DNA of 64,000 nt from Entonaema liquescens. Taxonomy: Eukaryota > Ascomycota > Sordariomycetes > Xylariales > Xylariaceae. The translations under genes were made by a program, and so were the position numbers. Below the pieces are notes generated by a model that was given only the letters and a program-made list of their open reading frames with translations, made no database searches and was not told where the DNA came from. Location: positions 682,001 to 746,000 of the forward strand of contig CADCSX010000012.1 of assembly GCA_902805475.1 (NCBI GenBank). Direction: 5' to 3'. This document shows, piece after piece, positions 1 through 11,719 of this stretch. Position 1 is the stretch's first letter. Every line of letters begins with the position of its first letter.

Positions 1-2738
1 AAAACCCATGCAAGGAAAATTGACAGGCGTGGCGGAATGTGGAGTTGGAGGGCAACTAGATGGAAAAAAAAGAAAATAATCGAGCGTACCTCCAGCGAAT
101 CGTCATCGAATAGGGGCGCTAAACGGTTATTTCGGTTAAAGTGTCTTTCCCGATGAGATGAGTTCTCATCGTGAGAATAATAACTCTTATTCTTTTTTTA
201 TTCTCAGTGCGCGCTTGAATTGAAGAGGCTGTCTTGGCACTTCCGGATGAATCCTATCATTTTTTACCATTCTTACTAAGAGTAGAAACGATTTGTCGAT
301 CATGGCCTGAATTGCGAATCGCAGTAAACAAGCCCCTCCTCCGAAGTCCAGGCTGAACGCAAGTATTGAACGGCAGTGACTTTTTGCTAGATCAGTAGTA
401 GACTAACTTGAAAGTCTTGCCACCTGCGATAGCAATGTTACGAAGCTGTTTAATGAAGTAGTCAAGCACAAGCAGCCAGGTTCCGAGGCTCAATTATGAT
501 CTGATGTTCAAATGCTAGAGATTTTGTACAGAAGGGCTTAAGGGAGGTTTGGAAGTGAGGGACACGAATTACCACACCTAAGAAAAAAGATGTTTTCGTC
601 AGAGCTCGTATTATTTCGAGATGGCGGATAGTATACAATGTACATTGCCACTGATAGTATTAAGTTATCTGGAAGCAGCCGCCCTGTAACCAACCGGAGA
701 CTAAACCTTATGGAGGCGCTAATGCCCACGGGGCAAACAACTACCCAATTCAATGGTGACATTTTGATGGTAAACTCGCGCTAGGAAGGTAGTATACGTA
801 AATGTAAGTATATGTTGGTAGGTACAGGTATGTATTGTATAGTTGTCATCCGATAATAGTCTACATGTATGTAGAGAGTAGAGAGCCCTGTAAGCATATT
901 CGGGCAGCTACATGTTCTATTGCTCTCCAACAACATTATGAGCGAATACATATATCAGCTAATATGATGACATACATTTACTTATTGATTTCGTCAAGCT
1001 GTCGAGCAACTTGTGTACAATAAAAGGGATATGTCAGTAAATTTAGAAATGTCAAGCAAGATTCCGAATTGCTCAGCTTTTTTTCTGACAAGGCACACTG
1101 CATCTCTACGTACATATGCGCCAATAGCTTGCGGACTATCTTTTTCTTTCCTTTTCTCTGTGGTGGCAGTGGAGATCGTAAAGATGCAGCTGGCCGAACG
1201 AGGGCAGGTACTTACGTTCATGTAGTTTTAACATTCAACCTATACCTAGGTATTCAATGGTTCAGGACATGTTGCTATACTGGCCTCTGACGTATGTAGC
1301 TACCTGTTAAGTATCTTTTAGTTTCGCCTTTCTTCAGTACCTAGCTTCGTTTCCACCGATGCAATGTAGTTGAATGTCAATGTGACGTGGTTTATACGTA
1401 AGTAAAGCAATGATCTAAGCAATATTCCATGTAATGGAAGTAATTTCAATATTCTATTGGAACTTACAGAGATGTGTAAAACTACCTAATGTACATGTTG
1501 GATCTAGCACAAGGAGGTCAGCTTAGGTACTAGTGGCAGCGGACGATAGGGCGATACGATCCCTGTACCCGGCCTGTACCAGTGCCGACCGTTTTCTGTT
1601 TTTGGTATCAATTGCAGTCCACTTAGGCTCTTTCAATCCAATCGTTCACCTATCGTCTCAGTTCGTAGGCGTAGGGGAAGGGTCGATTAGAGCTTAAAGC
1701 TTAGCCTTGATTAGACAGACTGCTTACAATGTAGGTAGGTACCTAGCACTTAACTCTAGCATTCAAACTTGTCAAGCCCCGACAGACCGTTTCTCTTCCC
1801 CATCTCGTGTCGATCATAGGTCCACGATGCTCCCTGTTCCTTTTCTTGTCTTCGGTTGGTAGCTTTGCATACAATGTCTCTGCCCTGAAGTGAATACCTA
1901 CATGTAGGTAGCAACCGCACAAGAACACAGGGTACATAGAAACCAAACACCTTCTCGTTCTCGTCACTTTTTTGGTCAATTATTCTTCTCCTTTTCTAAT
2001 TATTAATTTTTGAACCAATTTGACTGGACCTTTGTCCTGCCGTTCGTTTTTCAGAAGAGACAAGTATTGAGAGTGTCAATCCGATGTTCAATACATTACG
2101 CTTACGCCACAAGCCGACTTATATCTAACTAATCCGATCTGATCTGATCTAATCCGTCTGTTGGACCCACGACGCTTGCGAGAAGTGCGCCTCGTTCGTT
2201 AGCTCACCAAAACCACCAAGTTCTACGCTCGTGATATCCAACAATACCTACTAGATGTCTCTCGTTTTTTGCTTCGTCCCGGTCATCCATCTACTGCGTT
2301 TCTAGCTTTCCCTGGTAAGTAGAAACAGACAAGTAAGTGATCAAATCCGGTTTAACTAATGTTAGCTGCTACCAGTCGAATAAGTCCCGGGATCCAGGTA
2401 TAAACCCGGCTATACGGACATACGCATCTGGAAGCCAAGACCAGCGGAATATATTCTTTTTTTTTCTCCCCCCTACCTACGCGCAAACTCACTGCCGCTG
2501 CCGGGCCTTCTATGATTAGAGGGTCCAACCAGAAATAGCTCTATCCAGTTGGCTTATTTTCTTACGAAACGTGCTGCATCTCGACCTGCGGCGTTCCGGC
2601 CCTTTATCCCAGTTGCGCATTTCCAAGTTCTCCCGATCGATACCTGGCATACCTGGTCATACCTAGCAGCCGAGTTTCTAGTCTGGAACAATTATTTCCA
2701 TTGCCTTGCTACGCACGGGTTGACGCGTAAGCCTCAAT
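1..2738. other. intergenic, no gene seen
   Basis: I see no supportable gene here. Open frames are short (under 80 codons) and overlap on both strands without domain character. There is a short GATCT x3 run near 2137-2151 and two 10-bp palindromes, TACCTAGGTA at 1243-1252 and TAGGTACCTA at 1736-1745. The last few hundred bases probably hold the promoter and leader of the gene starting at 2739. Confidence 0.6.
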
Positions 2739-5700
2739 ATGACCAAGGTACAGAAGTCAGAGCCTAGCCTGTCCTCCAGGACTGACAGCTTCTTGAAGAT
2801 GCTGGACCTGGAGAAAAGGTACAAGGTATGTCGATTTCTCGGCATGCAACCCTCCTTTTGGACCATTTTCAGATACACCATTTCTCCTTTCTCCCTCTAA
2901 ACCCCTCCGCTAGCCGATGCACCATTAATACGCTGTCCGCTCACGTCTTATAGATGCAACGCATCCAAGGTCATAACCCCGCGACGATCACTTCGCCAAG
3001 TACAAGTTCACCTTCCGCCCAGCCAAGTAAACCGTTTAAGGCTCGGCGTGCAAGCGGACATCCTCCGCTTTCCCACCAAACCCAGATAATGAAAGCCGTG
3101 CGGCGGAGCTCTGCTCTTCCTTCGCTTTCAATATCTATACCTCCTTCAGCCGAGGACCCTGCCGTGCCAACGAATGGACCTCCCGGAGAGCTGCAGCCGA
3201 AGAAGGAGGAACGCACTAAAACGGTGACATTCTCGGGTCCCGAGGAAGAGGATAACGACGGCGGCGATTCCTCTGATCAGTCTTCCATATGCCAATCGCC
3301 TAGCTGGGAGCAGTACGGCCGGAAGAAAAGAAGAAGCCCAAGAAGCGGGACGTAGACGAGGGCAAAAAAGTGAGGAAAATCCGCGAACACTCTGAAGAAA
3401 AAGGGGAACAAATTGAGCAAGGTTCCGCCGCCAACCGTTCAAAGGGTTGAATCATTGATGACGGCGGACCGTTCACAATCAGCCCCTGAGCTAGACCTCT
3501 TTCTTAAATCTAACGCTGCGAAATTAGATACTCTCAATCCAATTCCGCCGAGCGAGATGGCCAACCAGAAACTAGAGAATAAGCAGAAGAGCAAGGGCTT
3601 CCTATCTGGATTCCGACTACAGCATGGGAATGTGGCGGCCGTCCAGAAAATCATTGATAGCCAGCGAGCAAGCAGCGATGGAAGCCAACCTGGAGGATCA
3701 CCCATGTTGAAGCCCCAAAACACTGCATCGGCAGAGTCTAACTTTGCGAATCCTCGAAAACCTCCTTCCATTAGATCCGCCGTCTCAAATTCAACTCGTT
3801 CTATTTCTTCTCTTGACCAACTGCCACCGAGCGCTCGGAATTCGTCGGGGTCGAGCCATGGGCGTTCACAATCATTGCTCTCATCCACCTTAAGCAAGTT
3901 GAAAGGGCCATCCTACCTCTACTATCGCCCCGCTGAAATATCCAATGGAATTCAATTCCAGCGTCCAAGTAGCTCTCACGAACCAGATATTGCGACCAGC
4001 TGGTTAGATGATCAGCCTACAAAACGACCTGTTGTGCAACAGCCAGAGCGTCCCAAAGAACGTCCAATGACTTCAACAGAGCCCGAAGAACTTCCCGAAT
4101 TTTCATTTCCGCTGAAACCAAAACGTGCTACTACTCAGCCTACAGTCGAAGTTGTCGCTCGTAGTACTCGGCCTCAAGCTCGTATAGAAGATCCTGTAGA
4201 TGCTAGCAATGGATATGAGGCGCTAGAACCCAATTCGTACCGCGGTCGTCGTATCCAAATTCCACAGGACCGCGCGCCTACCCGAGAATTAGCTATGGAG
4301 AGAGAAAGGCGGACTCGGTTTGAGCGTGTGGCCAAGGCTGCTAGACAACCAGTCGAATACTTAGAGGACGACGATGATATTCCGCAGCATGCTGAGCAGA
4401 TACGTCGGAAGCTTGAGTCAAAATATCACATCAAACAACAAGCAAATGGATATGTTCAGCCACAAGTAGAATCCTGGGCGGAATCCAAACACAGTCCGGA
4501 GCCACCACCTTCCCATAAGCACGAGTTTGTATATATCGATGATGAGAGGCTCAATCATCCAGAGGTTGATCCCACCAAAGACGAAGAAGATGATGGTGGA
4601 TCCATCGGCACTCATTCATCAACAATCCGGCCAGTTTCTCGAAAGCAAGGCCGTAACTCTCCTCCGACAGATGCACGGAAGCACGTCAGTTTCCCAACAA
4701 ACCCAAACACGATCGGAAGAGCAGTTACGTCTAGTTTAGCTGATGAAGGAATGCGAGTAGCTGCCACAGAGCAGCCGAAATCGAAGAAGCCCGCCGAGGC
4801 GGCGGAGGTCATACCTGCCGGGAAATCATTAAGGCCAGATAGATCTGCTGATTACTTCTCATTTGTCAGCCAGTCGTATGCTCCACCGTCTCTAGAGTTG
4901 CGATCACCGAATGAGGGCAAATTCCCATCGCCACGAATCGATGAAGAACCCGAAGAAGAGGACGACTTGGATCATATACTGCAGCACATCCCGATAAGAA
5001 GAGTCAACGAAGTTGCCTCGCCCTCCGAATATCCAAATCAGGCTATCATGTCCAATTCGAATACCGCCAGTAGGGCTATGAGACAAAAGCCGGCGAAGAA
5101 CTCCCCTTCTATTTCTTCTCATTATTCCGATAGCGACGTACCGGCGCTTGAACGTCTAGGCATCTCGCCAAAAGCCGCAAGGATTCTTGCAGGGGTAGAA
5201 ACATCGAGTACATCCACTTCTCAATCAAACACGGACCCAAGTCGGACCAACTCGGAGAGGTCCTCATCTTCCACGTGCGACGATACTCCTCCCTCGCCAG
5301 TGACGGTGCCGACGCCAGACAGCTCGCGACTGAGATTGCAAAAAGAAAATACGGTGCCCCACGTAGACGTAAGCAGAGTTGCAACGAAACCAAACGTGAA
5401 TGTCGAAGATGGGAATTCACGAAGGGCATATCGGCCCCCAGCTGTGGACTTACCTTCAAAGAATACTTCGCGGTCTACTAGTAGAGATGCAGCGGCTCAG
5501 GATGACAGTTGGAGCCGGACAGCGTTACCAATAGATCTTGAAAATGATTCTGGTGCCGCATCTAAATTAAATGGTCTGACATCCAGTCCACAACTAGTGG
5601 GAACTCCTACTTCAGCCTCTTTTGCGGAGGACATTAAGGAAAGTCTAGACGAGGAGGAGCTTATTAACAGAAATCCGTACGAGCATTCCTTACCACCTAG

Positions 5701-6294
5701 GGCTCAATCTGCTCTTGACGTCCATTCAACGAGTTTCTTGTCGGATTCGAGACACCAACCCCTACAGCAGAAGAGAGTGAAGGGTGTTATAATGTCAGAC
5801 AGTTTACCGAACTCGCCACCCCGGAACTGGTCGACGGGGCCCCTCGAAAATCCGCGTTGAGAACATCTCGGAAAAATAGCTCCAATAATGATGAATCTTC
5901 TGCGGTAGTCTCTCCTGGTGCTGCTTACCTCCAAGAAGCCCGAAAATCGGCCCCAATTCCGCCCACTTCTACATCCAGAGCATTACGACCGCATTATGCG
6001 CATAAGAATTCGTCGACTAGCATTAAGAGCGTCGGGACCTCAGAGGGTCGATCGGATCCATTGGCCAAGATGCTAGTGGAGTGTTGCAGCTGCAAGTTCT
6101 TTCACGACATGCCCTCGAGAGTATACGAATGCATGGCGAAACCTGACTCGCTTGTGGAGGACAAATTGCTTGGCGTTTCAGCCACCATCACCACGATGGT
6201 CAAGTGCCCGTGGTGTGGACATGGCATGAGTACCCAATGCTGCTCTGGTTATGCTGCAGTTGTATACCTCAAAGAAAAGCTTCACGGGAAGTAA
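2739..6294 (+). CDS. large disordered fungal protein with C-terminal Cys module, frame-broken
   Basis: A family I cannot name; it resembles conserved Sordariomycete hypothetical proteins. Exon 1 is 2739-2825 (29 codons, ends AAG/gtatgt). A 128-nt intron ends in tatag, and the frame resumes at 2954. The product is Ser/Pro/Arg-rich and probably disordered for over 1000 residues. It ends in a conserved-looking cysteine module (6076-6294) with a CCSC motif, a CPWC motif and a later CC pair, which suggests metal binding. The frame is interrupted three times. Frame 2 stops at 3353-3355. A Lys/Arg-rich stretch of about 3325-3395 reads best in frame 1. Frame 2 then resumes as KKKGNKLSKVPPP and runs 815 codons to 5860, and the C-terminal part (5857-6294) is in frame 1. 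I found no GT-AG pair that heals these breaks. Either the gene is recently inactivated or there are indel errors near homopolymers. Function unknown. Confidence 0.6.
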
Positions 6295-7115
6295 GATTTG
6301 TGAATAGGTGTGCCGTTAGACCCCGCAAGTATTTTGTTTGGTTTAAGTTGTGGTTATCGAGGGCAGATCCAGTCGCTCCTTGCACATATCAGGAAATCCT
6401 TTCTCTAATTTTCTTTGTGGCTGACCACCAAGTTAGCATTTACCCACTTTGCATATTCCTTTAGCTCAATCATCGAGCTCGTCTTAAAGATCCTATGTTT
6501 TGATGCATTCTCAGAATCAGCTTCAGAGTAAGATAGCTGAAAAAAAAGTTTTGGGGGAGTTTAATTTATTTTCTCTCATTCTAAAATTGAATGATAGCCT
6601 TTTGTGCTCTGCGCCGGAGGCCAAAAGCAAGTTGGACCTAGGCTCGCGATACGTGGCATTCTACAAATCTGTATACTAGATGAACACACAAGAAAAGCAA
6701 TTGGCCGATAAAGGCATGAATATGAGTTAATTCTATAGAAGCAGGTGACTGATGCATACCTAGTGATATACCCCTCGACCCGATTATGTGGAACGATATA
6801 TTTACAGGTTCTTGATAGGGACCACTATAACGCCGACAAGACATAGGTATATATATATACACCTATATATGTAAAGCTCAGCTAAGAGATTGTTAAGTCC
6901 GCCTAGCCTCGACATGCAACGATGCCGAGCGTTGGCAAAAGCTTCTAAGTCAATTCTCTGCGTTTAATATATCCTTGGTTGTCTGGCTAACCGCGCCTAA
7001 CTCATACCTTCATATACTAAGACCCTCCTACTAAACCCTAACACAAGAAGCACAGCGACGCCATCCATACCACCTAACCAACCAATCCTATCCTCTACAA
7101 TAATTCATTCGACTT
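6295..7115. other. intergenic, no gene seen
   Basis: This is the convergent gap between the Cys-module gene and the reductase gene. It is AT-leaning, with a TA-repeat run near 6848-6872. I see no coding signal. Confidence 0.6.
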
Positions 7116-8141
7116 TTAACTCTCAGCCCAAGCCTCCTTGTTCTCCTCGACAAACTGCCTAAAGCTCCTAGGCTCCCGCCCCGTTGTCGCGCGCACGACG
7201 TCGTTGGTCCGGTCTTCAGACCCGTGCCGGGCCGCCGTTTCCATCGCCGCCAGGGCGCCCCCGTAGTTCGCCGGCAGGCCGAAGGTCTCCCAGCGCTGGG
7301 TGAGCTCGGCCTCGGTCAGCTCGACGTAGGTGATCTTGCGGCCGAGGACCGAGGTGAAGATTTCTGCGATCTGTAGGTTGTTTAGTAAATATGGTGGGGT
7401 TAAGGGGATGGGGGGATAGGGGATAAGGGGCTTACGTCGGAATAGGTTAGAAGTTCAGGCCCGAGAACCAAGAGGTCGGTGTTAGGGGCCTGGGGCGCGG
7501 TGAGCGCGTGGAAGCCTACGGCTGCGATGTCGTTGGCGGAGACCCAGGCGATGCGGCCGGGTCCGACTGTCGAGTATATTTTGTTTTCCTTCTTGATGGC
7601 GGAGAAGTGGTGGTCTTGGAGGAAGTTTTCTGCATGGGGTGGTTAGCTATAGTTCGTTTTTGAAAAGGGGGGCGATGATAGATAGATGTGTATGAAGATG
7701 GATATGGATGGATGGATACTTGCCTTGGAACCAAGTCGGACGCAACACAGCCCACCCAATCTTGCCGGCCTCACCGAGCTCCCGTAGATACGTGTGCACC
7801 TTGCCGAATAGCACGCCTCCCTCCTCGACCGTACTGGCACCCAACAACACAAAGCGTCGGGTACCTTTGGAGAGCGCAAGGTCTACGAATTTCTTTATGG
7901 TGTCCTGGGCATCCCCGCGAGGTGCGACGATCCAGACGGCCGAGATAGGGGTCGCGAAAACCGGCTCCCAGGTCGACTCGTCCTCCCAGTCGAACTTAAC
8001 GCCCGTGTAGCCATCAGAGGCACTCCCGGATCGCGATGCGACGAGGAAGGGGATGTTAGCCGCATGCAGTAAGGGAGCAATACGACCCCCGACTTTTCCC
8101 GTACCTCCAAGAAGCAGGACAGACCCAGATTGGGAAGACAT
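7116..8141 (-). CDS. NmrA-type NAD(P)-binding reductase, EasG/agroclavine-dehydrogenase-like
   Basis: Predicted soluble NAD(P)H-dependent reductase of the atypical short-chain (NmrA) family, closest in character to EasG/festuclavine-type enzymes of ergot alkaloid pathways. Three exons, read on the minus strand: 8141-7724, 7629-7436 and 7370-7116, giving 288 aa. The phases close exactly. Intron 1 uses a GC donor (G/GCAAGT) and ends CATGCAG; intron 2 is 65 nt, GTAAGC...CTACAG. The N-terminus carries the Rossmann dinucleotide motif GGTGKVG (residues 12-18). The conserved PTWFQENF motif spans the first splice junction. No other ergot genes (prenyltransferase, EasC-like and so on) are present, so the substrate is unknown. 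It is divergent from the SnoaL-like gene at 8754 and probably co-regulated with it. The family is confident; the exact reaction is not. Confidence 0.85.
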
Positions 8142-8643
8142 GATGTGTTTGTGCTTTCTGCGTGGGGTTCAAATGCGATGTGTAAGTGGACGATGTTGGG
8201 AAATAAACTAGAAGTGATATGCAAACACCAAAAACGGCATCACCAACGTCGTATCGGTGCGCATCTTATATACCTAGATAATGCGTATACGCATGAGGCA
8301 GAGATGCGCTAACGACGACGCGCCATATCATTTGTCCATGGCGTGGACCTTGGTCGTCTGACCGTAGTATAATCCTCCGGAAAGACTGACCAATCAGAGA
8401 GAGGGGCCTGTCTAGATCCCGTCATCAATAGGTTTAATTTCGCCGGCCCCGGCGCTTAGTCCGGGGTTAGCGGAGCTTTATGGACATAGGTCGAACAGTT
8501 GGACCGAGACACAACGGGTTTAACGCTGTCGCCGGAAAGGTTGGCGATAGTTGCAATTTAGTGGTATGGCTTTGGCTTGTGCAGGTTTCATGGCAATATG
8601 CCACAAAGAAATAATATGTATAGTCGTATGCTTTTGAAAGTAG

Positions 8644-8651
8644 TATAAATA
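8644..8651 (+). promoter_or_regulatory. TATA box of SnoaL-like gene
   Basis: TATAAATA lies 103 bp upstream of the ATG at 8754, inside the 612-bp divergent promoter shared with the reductase gene. Assigned from position and consensus only. Confidence 0.45.
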
Positions 8652-8753
8652 ACGTCTGCTCTTAAAATTTCTATTTTCTATCAACATTCTCAGTAATAAG
8701 CTTATACGCAGTGATATATCATCGTAGAGAAAACACGACACCAATCCGCAATA

Positions 8754-9585
8754 ATGGCCGCTCAGTACGATATCCAGACTTACCTGCTAGACAAGCAAAA
8801 CATCCACGACACCGTAACCCGCCTCGTAAGCTTACGACCCCAATAACTTCCGCCGACTTTCGGTAGCGAAATCCGCTAACTCTTAGACTAAGACCATCAA
8901 TCTAGATCTCAAGTCAACCGAAGGCCTCGTCAAAGACGTATACGCCCCAGACGTCGTAATCGACTACACGTCCATGTTCGGCGGGGAGCCCACCGAGACG
9001 ACGAGCGAGGCCTGGGCCAAGGGCCTCGAGCCGATGATGGAAGCGTTCGACTCGACGCAGCATGTAGTCACGTACGACCACCACCAATCCACCTTCTTTC
9101 ATGCTCGCATCTTTTTTCCTTTTTCTTCTTGTCTGTAAGACGGAGAGTTAACCCGAGCGCCACAGAAACCAAGTCATCGAGCTGCCGCAGCCGACAAAGG
9201 GAGCCGCTAGGCCGGCCAAGGCGAGCGTCGTCGCGCAGGTGAACGGACACTTGTTCCGCCGGGCGGCACGGGGCAAGCCGCTTATGCACAACGGGGTAAG
9301 TTTTTTTTTTGTTTTGTTTTTTCAGTGGTTCTAGGCCTCCCTGCGCGGCTCTTACCTCAGCGCTAAACCGCAATCCCGCAATCTCGTCTACAGTAAGACT
9401 TTGTAGCTAGCTAACAATAGGGCTGAAAAATTTTGCAGGGCCGGTATCATCTCGAGCTGGTGCGGATCCCGGAGCTCGAGCAGAAGGGCGAGAACCCGTG
9501 GAGGATTAGCAAGCAGGCCACGGTGTTGACCTGGGAGGATGGCAGCTCGGATGTTATGTCGGTGTTTGCTGGGATTGGACATTAG
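8754..9585 (+). CDS. SnoaL-like (NTF2-fold) small protein
   Basis: Four exons: 8754-8825, 8887-9071, 9166-9295 and 9439-9585, giving 177 aa with closed phases. The acceptor of intron 1 could also be 6 nt further on without changing frame. Length and pattern fit the SnoaL-like/NTF2 fold: an N-terminal helix with DKQNIHDTV, then VKDVYAPDVVIDYTSMFGG, then STQHVVTNQVIELP across a splice site, and a strand-rich C-terminal half with GRYHLELVRI. Members are cyclases, isomerases, dehydratases or ligand binders, often in secondary metabolism. No signal peptide is visible, so it is probably cytosolic. It is divergently paired with the EasG-like reductase. No catalytic residue can be assigned safely, and the substrate is unknown. 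Confidence 0.8.
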
Positions 9586-9926
9586 AGATGCGGGGGTAAG
9601 GGGCAAGATATATATAGCTCTGAAGAGTGACATTATGTGATAGTGGCGGTCTTTCACTCAGGAGGTAGCTATGGAAACCCACGGCCTACATACTGAACAT
9701 ATTCCTAATCCTAGGTTAGATTTCTCAGCTAGAACCCTGACAGTTCCTCATTAATGGCAATACTTAGCGTTGACCGCTTCTATCATTTGCCTTGGCGCTG
9801 GTATCCAGGACTCGGCCTTTTTTCCCGCATTCACTAGATAATACATAACTACGATATCGTCGCTTAAGACCCCGATGTAGTAACCCAAGCTTCTGGATAT
9901 CATGTAGTAGATTATCCTATGACGAC
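9586..9926. other. intergenic, no gene seen
   Basis: A short convergent gap between the SnoaL-like gene and the lectin-protease pseudogene. Nothing beyond likely 3' untranslated sequence. Confidence 0.6.
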
Positions 9927-11719
9927 TCATGTCCAAGCAAAGAATGAGGCGCCAGAACTATACATAATGGAGTCCCACCAACTTTGCAAATGCCACACGA
10001 TCCCCGTTTTCGTGACGGAAGATGTGCTCAAGCGGAGACGCAGGTTTCTCCCACAGTCATAGTCCAATGTATCTATAGCCATGATTACCTTGGGTACTGT
10101 TTGAAAAGGCGTGTGGAAGCGGAATGTGCCACAGTTATCAGCCTGTGGTTTGTTCCAGGGCCGCACGTCTCCAGTGTTAAACTTGCCACTGGTGACGCCA
10201 GGTTGGTTGGCAGGGTAAGCAATCCAAGTGACGCCCGCGCTATATAACACCGAGTCGCCCCAAGAGTCGACATGGACAGTAAATCCTTTCCTGTCGATGT
10301 CGCTTGGGTACACCTTAATACGCCAGTTCTTGCTCTTATCCATATCCAGGGACTGCAACCATGTGATCACCTTGGGCGACGACTGGAACGGAGTGGCAAA
10401 ATTGATTCGCTTAGATTGATTCAACTGTGGGCTGCTCCAGGGACGTGCTTCCGCGGTGTTATACACGCCTGTCTGGATATAATCAAAGTGCCTGCTCTTT
10501 TCCAGATATGTTATAAATGCCGAGTAAAGCGTTGTATCACTCCAGCTCTGCAGTGAAGCAGTGAGCTTCTCGGTCGTGGCCTTGCTCGTGAAAGCCCGAA
10601 TGCGGATGTTGGCACCCTGAGATATATCAAGGGATGTGAGGCCAACCGGAATTTCGGGGACTTCATCGTAGGTCTTATGGTAGTGTATGACTTTACTATT
10701 ATCCAGCTGCGGCTTATCCCACGGGCGAATTTCCATGGTGTTAAAGTTCCCAGCATCCAAGGAGTCGACCGGATAGCAGAACTTGATGTACTCCTTATCA
10801 ATGGTTGATAGCGTGGTGTTATAGTTAGTTCCTTCGCCGTTTATTGTCCAGGAGGCAGGGAAATAGTACAGCATGATACTATCCGGATCGAAATTTGTCG
10901 CCTGAACTTCCTGTTGAGTGTAGACATGGAACATATTAGAGTCAACCTTCTCCTTATCCCAAAAGTTGGGAGGGCCACCAAGGTCCTTGTAGACCTTCTC
11001 TTTGTTCCATTTTATCTGAACATGTGGAGTCTCATGCTCATGGACCGTACCGAGCGCATGGCCAAATTCGTGAAGAATTGTTGAGCGAATATCATCTTCG
11101 GGCCTATTATCATCAACCCAACCTAGATTCATCGATGGCCTATTCCGGGAGCTGTACCAGGAGGAGTCTGTCCCCAGATAAGACTAAGACCCTAAGCCAG
11201 GGTTAAAGGCGATGAGGATATTTGAATCCCCGAGTCGACGAATTTGAACTTAATGTTGGCATAATGACACCATTCCGGTGCATACTTCTTGGCTTGGTCC
11301 TAGTTTACAGTAAGTAATCTAATGTTTGTACTTGATAGTCTGGTTCAACTAACCTTCTGCCACGAGGACCCTCCTTGAAACCCGACCTTGAGTTCGCGAC
11401 CGGCCCTCCAGAACTTTCTAGTCATCGCAGCAAGATTCATAGGTCCGCCGGAAGGAACTGGCGCTGGGGGCAAGGTGAGCGATGCGTTCCGACTGTTCTC
11501 GTCAATTGCCTTGGACACGCTTTCCTTCAGTGGGATATCTTCATCACCATTCACTCCAATGATCTTGGTGAAGCAAATTGGCTTATAAGAGTCCATCACG
11601 GAGTAGACAGGTTCACGACATATAGCTTTTACATGGCCTGTAGTGACATCTGTCCGGGAAGTTTCAGTTTCAGCCTTCACAAAATCCATGCTTCTTCCCA
11701 TAGAAAACGTGGAACCCAT
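9927..11719 (-). pseudogene. metzincin zinc protease with three H-type lectin domains, disrupted
   Basis: Read on the minus strand. The first part (11719-11354) has motifs typical of a fungal matrixin/astacin-like family, for example PICFTKIIGVNG and the MTRKFW segment. A 54-nt intron (11353-11300, GTTAGT...CTAG) joins in phase to the catalytic half. That half carries the zinc site HEFGHALGTVHE (11039-11072) and a Met-turn DSIMLYY. Three tandem H-type lectin domains of about 85 aa follow. Two lesions interrupt it. A one-base frameshift sits in the run near 11227-11232, where the sequence should read VDSG-D-SN. An in-frame TAG at 11184-11186 lies where a Trp is expected in GS-W-SYLGTDS. No signal peptide is visible. 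The family would hydrolyse peptides and bind GalNAc/galactose-type glycans; this copy is probably dead. An alternative is that it is the 3' half of a larger gene with the adjacent vWA part. Confidence 0.75.
9931..10754 (-). repeat. three tandem H-type lectin repeats
   Basis: Three imperfect repeats of about 85 aa, at roughly 10754-10503, 10472-10215 and 10193-9931. Each opens with an (N/T)-x-x-(D/E)-x-RPW-x-x-PQ motif, has a central strand with P-x-(V/I), and ends with (Q/D)-SW-x-D-(T/S)-x-(L/M)-YS-(A/S). This is the H-type lectin pattern. The copies have diverged enough to rule out a recent duplication. Confidence 0.8.
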
